A stretch of 64,000 nt of DNA from Edaphochlamys debaryana (taxonomy: Eukaryota; Chlorophyta; Chlorophyceae; Chlamydomonadales), in the NCBI GenBank assembly GCA_016858145.1, contig JAEHOE010000050.1, forward strand, positions 62,001-126,000, written 5' to 3'. Below, one piece after another: positions 14,850-25,672 of this stretch (position 1 is the first letter of the stretch; each line of letters starts with the position of its first letter). The notes below the pieces were generated by a model that saw nothing but the letters and a program-made list of their open reading frames with translations, ran no database searches and had not been told where the DNA came from. The translations under genes were made by a program, and so were the position numbers.

Positions 14850-16090
14850 CGCTGCCCTGATCAGCTACTCGATTTGATCACGCGCTCGATGGGGTAGTTG
14901 CTCGGGCACGAGAGGCTTATCCGGGAAGCCCTCGCCGTGTGAGGTTGCCGAGGACCTTGCAAGCCGTGCCAAACCGCGAGCCGCGTCCAGGAGCCTCAAT
15001 GCGTAAAAGCAGTAGCAGAGATCAGCTTGGGCCGAATGCATGGAACGCGCGCTGGCGACGCAAGTTTCGCAGCCCCGGTGCTGCAGTACAGTCGGGATGG
15101 CCGTGGATTTGTGTGGGCGCCCCGCACCGAACCGGGACCCCCCCGCGTTTCCAGGAGGGCTGCGTACAGCTCTGACACCCTGGCACAGCGCAGCAAGGGG
15201 GCGCCCCCCCGGCCCCGGCCCCGTTTCGAGGCGGGGCAGGGCGGGGCGGCTGGCAGGCGCACTGGCTAGGTCTGGCGCAGGTCGGGCCTCCTGTCTCTTG
15301 TGTGGTCGCCCGGAGGAGGCAGAGGCTGCAGGTATCCCACTCCTTCCCCTCCCCTCACCCCGTTACCCTGCACCACTGGCTCTTCTGTGCACATGGCAGT
15401 TGAGTGCGGGGGAGTGCGGCATGGCGGGCTGGCAGCCAGCTGCTGGAGGCTGCAGGGGGCCAGGAGGCTCACGTGCGGTCTGCCTGGAGGGGCAGTCGCT
15501 ACCGGGAATACCGGCTCATGGGATGGGGGGCGTCCAGCCGTGCAGGTGCGCAGATCGGTTGCCAAGGACGGCAACCACACCGATACCTGGAAGCCACACC
15601 ACGATGAGGATGGAGGATGGAGGAGGTTCATGGCCGTGCCCGAGACTCTGTCGCTCACGCGTCACGCCCACGAGGCCCGCGCTGGCTCACTCTGCGGCCC
15701 GACGCCGGCGCCGGCGCCGACGCCAGGCTCCCCCCGGCCCCCCGGCCCCCCGCGACCGCTCCGTGTGGTGACAGAAAGCCCTGTTGCTTGTGTACCGCAT
15801 GGAGGCTCTGCCCTCCGACGCCCCGTGTGGCCACTGCGGTAAAGCTCCCGGGCTGGGGCGATGCCACCGCTGCCCCGCCGTAGCCCTCCCTGGCGCCCGC
15901 AATCGCGTCCTCATGAGCCCAGCCATGCAGGAGCCATGCGCCGTGCAGTGAGGTCTGAGGTGTGGAGCTGCGCATTCAGGGGCTGAAGGGGCCACGACAC
16001 ACTGAGGCAGCAACCGTGAAGGGGGATGGGTTTCTGAGCCTGAAACGCCTCCTCCGCCCCCGTCCACCGGAATGACAGGATGCGTTAGGG

Positions 16091-16110
16091 CACACACACA
16101 CACACACACA
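16091..16110. repeat. (CA)n microsatellite
   Basis: Perfect CA dinucleotides, about ten units, in the 3' flank of accD. Shorter CA runs occur at about 13557-13573 and 18094-18110 inside introns. Confidence 0.9.
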
Positions 16111-16118
16111 TGTTCCGC

Positions 16119-16123
16119 TTACA
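16119..16123 (-). terminator. Possible poly(A) signal TGTAA of accD
   Basis: TGTAA reads on the minus strand about 590 bases after the accD stop. This is the first match seen downstream; the distance is long, so the assignment is weak. Confidence 0.25.
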
Positions 16124-16711
16124 CGCTCAGCCCGCGTTGCCGCGACACCTGCCGCGCAGCGCTGCACACGGCCCCACCCCACCCGGCCCGGCCCTGCCCC
16201 TGCACGCGGGCCGCCGCCGCCAAAATGGTGGGGGCGGGCGGCAGGCCCCGGTACGCGCCCGCCTGCGCCCCACCGCACCGCACCGCTTCCTGGAGACCCC
16301 AATGCTCTGCTCGCGAGCTCCATTCTTTGCAACTGCTTCACCGCACGACACCACAATCCCACACCCCAGAGGGCGCTACAAGGCACCCCCGTGCAGGGGA
16401 ATTACCCACATGGCCCCTGCCCCCACCCCTGCGCCCTGGACGGCGCCCTGTGCCCTCCATCCCGCCCTCGGCCCTGTCAGTCCCAGTGCCAACATATGTG
16501 CCAAAACGGGCCCAAAATGTTCAACCGGCGCGGCTACCTCCGTTGCTCCAGCCAGCGTTTCCCGCAGCGCCTGTGCGGCCCCGCTGCCCCTCCCTGTGCT
16601 GCCACTCACCGCTGCCCGGCCCCCTCCTGCGCCTCTCCCTGCCCCCTCCTGCGCCTCTCCCTGCCCCCTCCTCCTCCTCCCCCCTGCACCTCCTCCTCCG
16701 CCGCCGCCCGC

Positions 16712-19700
16712 TCACTTCATGCGGAACACGTACTCGGGCTCCGCGGCCGCGGGGGCGCTGCGCCCCAGCAGCGCCGCGCTGCGCTCCATCCACTCGATCT
16801 TGCTCTCCTTGGCCAGCTCCATGGCAGCGGGGAGCGCCTCGGGGTCAGACAGGAGCTCCGTCAGCTCCAGGGGGGCGCCAGCGCCCTTGGCGGGCTCCAG
16901 CAGCGTGCTGGGGGGGAGGTGGGAGAGGTGGGGTGGGGTGGGGGGGAGTGGGTTGATGTGGGATGTGGGTCGGGGTGGGTGTGCTTGACGCGTGGTGTGT
17001 GGTGTGTGGGCTGGAGGCGGTCGCGACCGGGCCACTGCTGACCGCCCCGCCCCGCCGCGTCACGAGACCCGCGGCCCCCTGCCTTCCCGTCCGCTCATCC
17101 ACCTCCCGCCTCGGCCCCCTGCCTCAACCGTGTGTCCACCCTCTCCCAGGTCGCCCGCCCCCAGCATGCCCGCAACACCCCTTCCCCCTCCTTTCTCCTC
17201 CCCTTCCCTACCCCCCCCCCCCCCGCCCTCACTTGAAGCTGCTGACCAGCTCCCTGTAGGACACCGCCGAGGAGTCCGAGGCCACCGCCAGGCCGCCGTT
17301 GCCGTTGGCGCCTGCGCCGGAGCGAGCCCACTGGGCCCAGCGCCGGCGGACCTTTGGGGGGGGGAGGGGGAGGGCGGGCAGACGGGTGATAAGAGCCAGG
17401 CGCACCAGACCATGCGGGCAGACAAGGCGGCATGGGCACTTCCATTCAAACACGTGACCAATATTAGCGCGTCTTCCCAGGTGTCGCTCTCCCCTCGCCC
17501 TTCTCCCTCCTCCCCCCCGCCCCCCACCTTCTCCTCGGTGGTGAGGAAGGTGCCGTGCTGCACTCCGAAGGGGATGGCGCCCCGTTGCTTGAAGGGCGCT
17601 GCGCGGTAGAAGTCCATGATCTCGTAGAGCGCCCCCTTGAGGAAGGAGCGGGGCACCACCAGGTCCAGCAGCCCGTGCTCCAGCAGGTACTCGGCGGTCT
17701 GGGGGGGGGGGGCGGGGGGGGGGGGGTGGAGGGGGTGTTTGAGAGTGGGGGTCAGGACAGGGTCCCGGATCGCACTCTGCCCCTGTCGACCAAGCCATTG
17801 GCACACCTACCACGCCGCCGGCCCGTGCATGACCTCTGCCGCCGTGAGGAGAGTCTGGAAGCGCTGCTGGCTCCCCCATCTGGACAGCCCCTGTGACCTC
17901 TTCCCCAGACGCACACTCCTCGCACAGGCCTCGGGTCCCCCCTCCCCACAACACCCCGAACAACGAACCAAACCCTTCCCCACCCGCCGAAGGCAAACCC
18001 CTTCCCCGTAGGAAATTGTCGGGCAGCTGTCGTTGGGCACCGCAGGCGCACGCGCTCCCGGGTCCCCCCCCCGCACACACTCAATCCCCCCCCCCACACA
18101 CACACACAAACACGCACCTGGAAGTCGTCGGGCAGCTGCTCCTGCAGGGTCTGCTCAATCACACGGCGGCCGGCGAAGCCAATGATGGCCTGGGGGTGGG
18201 TGTGGGGGGGGGCGGGTGTGGGGCGGGGTGAGGGAGAGGCGGAATAAGCGGGGGAGGCAGGCGGCCCGATCCCTTCCCTGTACCGTGTCTGCCCACTCCA
18301 CCTCCTCCATCTGCCCCCTCCCCTCAGGCTACCGTCCCTTCACAAACACGAGCACCCCCCGGGAAAGCCTGCCCTTCCCCTTACAGTCGCCCTTCCCTCC
18401 CCCTGTACCGTCTCATGCCTCACAGGCGACCCCCCCCCTCCTCCTCTACCCCTCTCCCCTCCCTCCTCCTCCCCCCCGGCCCCCCTCTCCCCCCCACCTG
18501 CGGCTCGGCGATGATGACGTCACCCAGCATGCCGAACGAGGCCGTCACTCCGCCCGTGGTGGGGGAGGTCAGGATGGCGATGTAGAGCAGTCCCGCGCAG
18601 TTCTGGTGCAGGTGCAGCGCGCCGCTGATCTTGGCCATCTGCATGAGCGAGAAGATGCCCTCCTGCATGCGCGCGCCGCCGCTGGTGCACACAATGATGA
18701 CGGGCATGCCCTCCTGAGGGGGGTGGGTGCAGGGGGGAGGAGAGGAGGGGGAGGTCAGGCCGATGAGATCCGGGGCGGTGGGAACACTGGCCTGACGTTG
18801 GGTGCTCCCACAGTTCCCCCGCGTGCGAGCCTCTTTCCGCTCATCCCCTCGCGTACGAGCCTCTTGACGTCCGCCCCCGCACATTCCAGGCCCCTCCCCA
18901 CCCACCCCACCTGCGTGGCGTACTCGATGAGGCGCGTGAGCTTCTCCCCCACCACGGAGCCCATGGACCCCCCCATGTAGGTGAAGTCCATGACGCCCAG
19001 GGCCACCGGGATGCCGTGCAGCAGGCCCGTGCCCGTGCGGACGCCGTCCTGGGGGGGGGTGGAGGGGTGGAGAGGGAGGCGGGTTGGAGAGGAAGGGGGG
19101 CTCGAGCGAGGTGTAGGAGTGGCGCGGTGGGGAGGGGGGAGTGTCTGTTGCTGAGCGGGGAGGGGGGAGGCGGGGAGCGGGATGTCACGCGCGATGGCAA
19201 CGGTGCGCAACCAGTGCCCGCTCGTCCCCCTGCACCCCCCCCCCCCTCCCACTGCCCCGTTCCCTCCGGCCCCAGGGCCCCCCTCCCTCCTGCCCCCCAC
19301 CCCCACCTGCAGCCCGGTCTTCTCCTGCGCCTCCTTGATGCGGTCGGTGTAGGGCTTGAGGTCGGTGAACTCGAGCGGGTCCACGGGGCTCAGCGTCTCG
19401 TCCAGCGGGCGCCAGGTGCCGGGGTCGATCAGGTGGTTGACGCGCTCAATGGAGGACATCTGGGGGGGAGGGGGGACGGGGGAGGTGAGGAGGGGAGGGG
19501 GATGTTCGATGGTGTGCAGGTAGGGGAAGGGGAGGAGCCGGCCAAGAGTGACGGCCTTGCAGGCTATGAGAAGCACGCTTACGAAGCCCTTCCTGGTCTG
19601 CACCTCTTCCGCTTCCCCTCCCGCGCCAAGCGGCTGCCTCACGCACTCCGCCATCGCCCCCTCGCTTCGCTGTGCCCCGCCGTGATCCGGCTAACGCCTT

Positions 19701-21032
19701 CAACGCCTGCCCCCACCGCCCCGTAACACGTGTGGGGGCTGGGCGTGGATGTTGAAGTAGTTAGCGGGAGGACGGCGGAGCACTGCGATTTGAAGGGGGG
19801 TTGGGCCCGCAACGAGCTGCCCTCCCCCATCTAAACCCACCGTGTCCCCCACTCCCATGCCCGGCTCCCCCCCGCAGCCTCCCCTCCCCCCACCTTGAGG
19901 TGGTAGTTGCAGCCGAAGCAGATGTGGTGGTGCTCCTTGAGGTGCTTGATGTACAGGATGGTGCCGCACTTGTCGCAGCGCGTCCACAGCCCCTTGGAGC
20001 GGTCCACGGCCTTGGCGGCCTTGCCTGGGGGAGGGGGGAGGGAGGGGAGGGGCGGAGGGGGGAGCAGGGAGGAAACGGTTGTTGTGGGGGCGAGGTGGAG
20101 GCGGTGCAGTGGGCCGAGGCCAGGCGCCCCGCAAGCAGCGCCGCCCGACGGCGGTGCACCGGGGGCTGCGGAGCAACACGCCATGCGCCCCCTCCCGTGG
20201 CAGAGATCCTCCAAACACACCGACGCTTGAGGCAAGTCGCATCTCCCACACACACCCTCGCAAACAACTCCCCCCCTATCCCTCCCCCCTCCTCTCACCG
20301 TCCGCGGCGGCCGCCACTGGGTCCAGGGCGGGGGAGGCCGAGGGGTTGACGGAGATGGGGCCCGACACGATGGGCGACACGGGCTCAGCCTCGGCGCTCA
20401 CGGAGCGGCGGCCGGGGGCGGAGGCCGGGCGGAAGGGGGCGGGCGCCTGCGGCAGCGGGGGAGGGGGCGGGAGGGGCAGGCGGGGGCTGAGGCGAGGAGG
20501 CAGCTGGGAGGGGCGGGTGGGGCGGGATAGAGGGGCCAGGAGGTGCAGGCGGGGCGGGGACCCATGGCCGTTGGCCAAACGGTGCGGGGTTTCCGCTGAG
20601 CGCTGCCTTGCGCTCCCTTTGCGAGAGCAGGTACAGGGCGTGGGCTGTGCAGAGAGCCGTCGGGCTCGGGGCAGAGAAGCGCTGGAGGCGGGCCCCGGTG
20701 TGAGCGGTTCGGGGCTCAGGGCTGGGGCTCGGGGCTGGGAAATCCGGCTCGGGCAGCGCCTGGCCTTGAAACGCCTACGCTGCAGTCCGCTGCGCAGATC
20801 AGCCTGCCTGACGCTTGCAGAGAGACCGTCTGACCACAGCCTATGCCCCCGAGTCAAGCGCGAACGCACTCGCCCGCTGTAACGCATACGCGGTTGGGCA
20901 TGCACCAAGCAGCGCGAGCAAGCAGAGCGACGCGCCCACGCTGGCGGCCATCCTCGCACGCCAACTCACCAGCTTGGGGCCATGGCACCCGCGCTGCACA
21001 GTGCAGCTCCGCGACGTGCCCGCGCTCAGCAT
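16712..21032 (-). CDS. accD: Acetyl-CoA carboxylase carboxyltransferase beta subunit, nuclear-encoded, plastid-targeted
   Basis: Ten exons: 21032-20970, 20446-20299, 20024-19894, 19459-19307, 19048-18911, 18713-18498, 18189-18118, 17698-17528, 17351-17233 and 16907-16712, encoding 468 residues. With the alpha subunit it moves the carboxyl group from carboxybiotin to acetyl-CoA to make malonyl-CoA, the first step of plastid fatty acid synthesis. Visible marks are the four-Cys zinc ribbon (CDKC...CFGC, in exon 3), [19 protein letters not shown], the carboxyltransferase motif [28 protein letters not shown] and [16 protein letters not shown]. The first 70 residues ([16 protein letters not shown] onward) are basic and rich in Ser, Ala and Pro, and fit a transit peptide added to the bacterial-type protein. 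Nine spliceosomal introns prove nuclear location. In many algae and plants accD stays in the plastid genome; Chlamydomonas is a known exception. The start codon has an A at -3 and a CCACC context. Confidence 0.93.
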
Positions 21033-22569
21033 GGTGGCTGCTGGGGGTCGCCGAGCGTTTTCCTGGCCGAACGGTCCTACTGCCGCCTGCTGCTAAGCAA
21101 GGCTGGCCAATTGGGCACCTCTGACAGGTACCACGCTGCTCGGTACAGCCTAAAAGCTCAGCGCGCACGAGGATAGGCCGCTGACGGGGCCGCTTTGTGT
21201 GGTAGCCTCAGAGCTGCGCTCGGGGCAATCCGAGCATGCAGGTGACAGGCTGTATGAGAGCACACGCGGTGAGCACGGTGGATCCGCTTGCGGACCCCGG
21301 CCAATCCCCGCACCGCTGCGATGTGCACTGCGAAAGCCCGCCCCCGAACCGCACCAGCCCACATGCATGGAATGCCACTGAGCACTCATAATAGCAGCGA
21401 GACTGCAACACGCGCAAGCTGACGCAGAATTGCTCGCAAACATGCCCCGTGCGGTGCATTTACTGGGCATTTCCGTCCCGGGGGTATAAAGGGATTAGAT
21501 CAAGGGCTCCAGGCCATAGATACGTGGCCGAGGGAGAGGGCGACCCGGGGGCCGGCCGGAGGATGGGATGGACAGACCCCACAGAGCCGGGCATGCCCGC
21601 CGGTGCCGCGCGCTTGGTGGCGGTGCCAGGTCGGCAGTGCAAAGTGTGCCCCCGAGGTAACGGCGAATGCACCTGATGGCACGCGAAGGGGGGGAGGCTG
21701 TGCAAGGGGCTCGTGTCCGTTCTCTTAACGGGGCGCATGTCCGTCCCGCCACTTTATGGGTAGCGGGTCACCTGCTCTTCACCCGGGTTGCCTCGAACGA
21801 AAGTCATTCGACAGCTCGATGTAGGGCCCGCACGGTCTGCTTGACCCTGAAGGTCCCTGCCCTGCCCTAATCCGACGACCAGACACCGTCTTGTCCCCTG
21901 CCCTGCCTGTGTGCACTTCGTGCTCCCTTAGTTGCTGAGCACACATCACACACCATAGACGTCCCAGTTGCTGTGCGGTGCTCAGCGCTGCGCTGCACTG
22001 CTGGATCCAGTCCTACTCCGCCGTGCTGCCCGAAGGAATGCTGCCCGATGGAATCGCCTGCTGGCTGAAATCTGCTGCTAGTTGAGGTTTGCGGCCTTCC
22101 CCAACCCCGTTTCTGCTGCTGCGCTCGCTGGCGCTGCTGCCCCCGCTCTGTTGAGCCGGGCAATTGCATGCCCTCCTCGCGATGGCTGCCATCGATGTTC
22201 CCCGCCAGACCCGTCCCCAAGCTCAAAGGCCGCTGCTGCCACGACTCCGCTCTGCGGCTCCAGATCGGCCCGTCCGCGTCTCCGAGAGCCCCGGAGTGAG
22301 GGCAGCGGCGGCAGCGCGCGCCGCCACCGTCGCCTGGCAGCTCCGCAGCCCTGCCGTGCCCGAAGCCCCCGCTGCCCTCCGAGCGGCTTCCGGCCGCTCA
22401 GAAGGCCCCCTGCCGAGGCCGCTGCCATCCCCGCTGCGCTGAAGGCTGCCTGCGCTCATGCTGACCCCCGGGCGCAGCAGCGCAGGAGGTAAATCGGCGC
22501 CGGGCCCACATTTTGAGACTCGCCAGGACGTTACAACCGGCTGGGACCACCGTTGGCCGCCCAACTCCT
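21033..22569. other. Intergenic: accD promoter side and eL36 3' flank
   Basis: No gene could be supported. A TATAAA at 21485-21490 (plus strand) has no recognisable coding sequence behind it. The eL36 poly(A) motif lies at the right end. Confidence 0.5.
22531..22535 (-). terminator. Poly(A) signal TGTAA of the eL36 gene
   Basis: TGTAA on the minus strand 35 bases after the eL36 stop codon, a compact 3' UTR typical of a highly expressed ribosomal protein gene. Confidence 0.6.
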
Positions 22570-23087
22570 TTACTTCTTCGCCATCTTGCGCATCAGGCCA
22601 GCGAGCTCCTCCCGCTTCCGCTTGCCGCGGATGTGGGTGCCCAGCTGCACAGGGAAGGGGCAGCCGCCGCATGGTCAGACGGAGGCAGCAGCCTTAAGAA
22701 CATTGCGGCATAGCCAAGAGTAGGTCTGCACACGAGGGTGCCCGGTCCCTGCAGCCGGCAGCCGCCAAATGCTTGTCGCGCACCTTCCGCTTGGCAACCT
22801 TCAGAGCGCGCTTGTCCTTGCCAATCTTCAGCAGCTCCATAATGCGCTTCTCGTAGGGGGTCAGGCCGGCCACCTCGCGAATGACCTCGCGGACGAACTT
22901 CACGCGCTTGCCGAGCCGCTGCGCAGGCACCACCGCACTCCAGAACGTCAGCGTAGGTAAGACAGAGAGCCGGTGCTCGCAAGGGGCTGCAACTCACCCC
23001 CTTGGTCCGGGCAGGGCGAACAGCCTGCTCCCGCTTGGTGACGACATGCCCCTTGTTGAGGCCTACGGCCAGGCCCGTTGCCACCAT
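22570..23087 (-). CDS. RPL36: Large ribosomal subunit protein eL36
   Basis: Three exons: 23087-22998, 22918-22784 and 22644-22570, encoding 99 residues, the usual size for this family. The family blocks are all present: [54 protein letters not shown], then [14 protein letters not shown] and the basic tail MRKMAKK. It is a structural component of the cytosolic 60S subunit. It is transcribed away from the RPAC2 gene, with 372 bp between the two start codons. A TGTAA signal follows closely. Confidence 0.95.
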
Positions 23088-23459
23088 TTTTGATGCTAAG
23101 GCTAGGAGAGGGAGAGGCGTCGGCCAAGCGGCCGGCTCAAGCCCCACTCCCCGCTTGTACGGCCGAATGCGGAATGCCGCGCGGGGCCAAACCAGCGAGC
23201 CGCTTGCTCCCTGCGACTCGTCGGACCTTACTTCTTCATCTCGCAAGCACCGCGACACCGCCGCACACCCCTCCTGCACTGCCGCCGCATCCGCGACGCC
23301 TCATTTACCACAGTGGTTCCCTGTAAGCCCACGCCCGTCGCGTTGTGGCCGTGAGGTTGAGACAAAGCTTCACGCCTACGGAGAAACAGTCGCGGCGCAC
23401 GCTTGGGTGGTAGCTCGACTTACCCTTGTGTTGGGGCGTGCCCCTCCGCCGGGCCCACG
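23088..23459. promoter_or_regulatory. Shared divergent promoter region of eL36 and RPAC2
   Basis: Only 372 bp separate the start codons of two head-to-head genes that both serve ribosome production, so 5' UTRs and both promoters must lie here. No clear TATA box is seen in either direction. Bidirectional control is an inference from spacing. Confidence 0.55.
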
Positions 23460-24429
23460 ATGGACGCGGAGGCCACGGACTTCTTTGCCGCGACCTTTAG
23501 CATCGAAGAGGAGGACCACACGCTTGCGAACTCACTGCGGTTCTTCCTGAACAAGAAGTGAGCGGCGCCACGCGGCGTCGGGCGTCCGTGGGGGGAGCCC
23601 ATCAGCGCCCACTTTGCAGCCCCGCCGGCCTCCGCATTGCGCTGGCAGCGCTGGCACAGCCCTGTGCAGGCCCTCCTGCAGCCCCTTGCCAAAGCCTGTG
23701 GACTGTGAGCCCTCAGGTTACCCGTACCGTGTGTGCCCCCCGCTCTCCGCCCTGCCCCTCTCCCGCCAGCCCCCACGTGGCCTTCTGCGGCTACTCCATG
23801 CCGCACCCCTCCGAGGAGCTGGTCAACCTGCGCGTGCAGACCACGGGTGGGGCAGGGGGAGCGGGCGGACGGGCAGGCAGGCGGGCGTAGGAGGAGGAGG
23901 TCTGGGGATGCACGGGGACGCGGGGCACTCTCCCGACATCCCTGAGTGCAGCATATGCCCCTGCCCGAGGGGGGCAGCACGACTGGACACGTACTCTTGG
24001 TGGTTGGGCTACGTGCCAGAGACCCGTAGGGCCGAGAGATGAGCGCCCGCCCCTTCTTGGCGGCCCAGTACGCCTGACCTGCCGCCCCTGCCCTCCTGCG
24101 CCCTGTCCCCCCGCAGGCCAGGTGACGGCCATGCAGGCGGTCAAGGCGGCCTGCGAGGACCTGACGCAGGTGCGGGCGGGTGCGGGCGGGCGGGGGAGCT
24201 GTGGGGTCCAGTCGGCGCGCAGTCCAGGCGCGCTCTGCTGGTTCGGGTCTGCCCGGGTGTCCGTGCTGCCGCCTCGCTTGAAGGCCTCTCCCTGACCAGA
24301 GCGCCGGCCCCGCCGTCCGCTCCCTCCGCCTGTGCCCTGCCCCCCCTGCAGGTGTGCGGCCACATGCGGTCCACGCTGGGGGAGGCGGTGGCGCGGTACA
24401 AGCGGGAACACCCGGAGGCGCCCAAGTGA
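23460..24429 (+). CDS. RPAC2: DNA-directed RNA polymerases I and III subunit RPAC2 (AC19)
   Basis: Four exons: 23460-23557, 23770-23846, 24117-24169 and 24352-24429, encoding 101 residues. The small alpha-like fold is recognised by FSIEEEDHTLANSLRFFLNK, then PHVAFCGYSMPHPSEELVNL and RVQTTG, the RNA polymerase dimerisation motif shared with Rpb11 and bacterial alpha. The sequence FCGYSMPHPSE matches AC19 rather than Rpb11. It pairs with AC40 to nucleate assembly of Pol I and Pol III, which make rRNA, 5S rRNA and tRNA. The C-terminus (YKREHPEAPK) is short. Exon phases 2, 1 and 0 close cleanly. Confidence 0.93.
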
Positions 24430-25672
24430 GGGAGGGCCCAGCGCACGCACACTTGGCGCAGTGGGCCGTGCTCGGGTCGGCAGCTCGGTCATGGACGGTG
24501 GCGGGCCCCGCCTTGTGGCGGGGGCCGCTGCGCTTTAGGTGGCAAAGCTGCAGCGGATGGTTGTGGGCTGACCTGGGGACGAGGCTTGAGGGCAGGGTAC
24601 ACTGGGGGTTGGGGACGGGGTCGTGCATGGGGAACGCGCTTCAGCATTCAGGGGTTGCGCATACCGCAGACGTGCGAGGCCTTGGTGAGGCAGTCTTGGC
24701 CTCTGCTGACGTGCTGAGGGAAAGCGTGCAGGAGTTCACGCAGGGCGGGAGAACACGGGGGCCGTGTGGGCCGTTGTGTGCTGTCTCTGTGCGAGGGTAG
24801 GGTCATACCTGCAAGGGTCAGGCTGTGCCCACTGCGTGCCGCTGGCAGGGGCAGCACGGCAGGGTCGTGGGTGCAGGCGAAGCGGCAGATTAGGTGGCCC
24901 CCGCAGATGCCCATGGCCCCCGCACATGCTGTTTGTGATCTTGACCGGATGGACGCTCAAATGGGGAGCAGTTGCATGTGTTGAGGCAAGAATTGCAGAA
25001 CGCAGGGGTGCTGCAAGGTATGAAGAAGTAGAAGAAGTCCTATCTTGCCGCAGGCAGGTACTGGCTGTGGCAAGTGAGTTCACGGTTCTAAGCCAAACTG
25101 CCAACGAGCCGAGGAGCCCACCTGCCCACAAGGACTCGGGTGGCAGCGCAAGGCACGGCTGCAATGCTCTGCGGTTCGAAGTTGCCTATTGGCACTGCCG
25201 CAGGTAATTGGTGCCTGCGCACGGCATCCGCCACCTGCCTTCATTCTTCCGAACGTAGCTGGGGTGCGGTACACAATGCCAAGCGTCAAATGGTAGACGC
25301 GTTGCGAGAGGCCCGGCAGATGAATGTCAACAGTGCACCTGGCGGCGACTCAGGCAGCTCTGCGCGGAGCCCCTGCCGCCCTCCCCTGCCCTGCACCCGG
25401 ACGTGTCCATGACCCCACGCAACCCCAGTCCTTACCGCCCTCTGCACCCAAGCGCCTGCACTCAAACCCCTCGCGCATGACACTTGCCGCTGCGGCACAC
25501 CACCACGCCATGCGTCCCGATGCAAGGACCGCCGCACCAATGCGCAACTCCCGCTCAGCACCGGTGAAACTTGCCCTCCCGCTCCCACGCTCCTACGCAT
25601 TCGCCCAAGGAAAGCCAAGATCCCGCCCCGCCTCCACCAGCCAACCACCACCACTCAGCCTGGATGCAGCGC
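24430..25672. other. Intergenic between convergent RPAC2 and SAPS genes
   Basis: 3' flanks of both genes. No supported frame and no clear TGTAA on either strand near the two stops. Confidence 0.45.

Larger units (their letters stand above)
14850..16711. other. Intergenic between kinase and accD
   Basis: Kinase promoter side and accD 3' flank. Overlapping frames occur on both strands, but none has recognisable domains or splice structure. A CA dinucleotide repeat lies at about 16091-16110. Confidence 0.5.

Noticed and set aside
14850..16711. Frames such as 15040-15771 (+) and 15266-15658 (-) as possible genes
   Set aside because: No recognisable domains, no intron borders of the local type, and composition like random high-GC frames.
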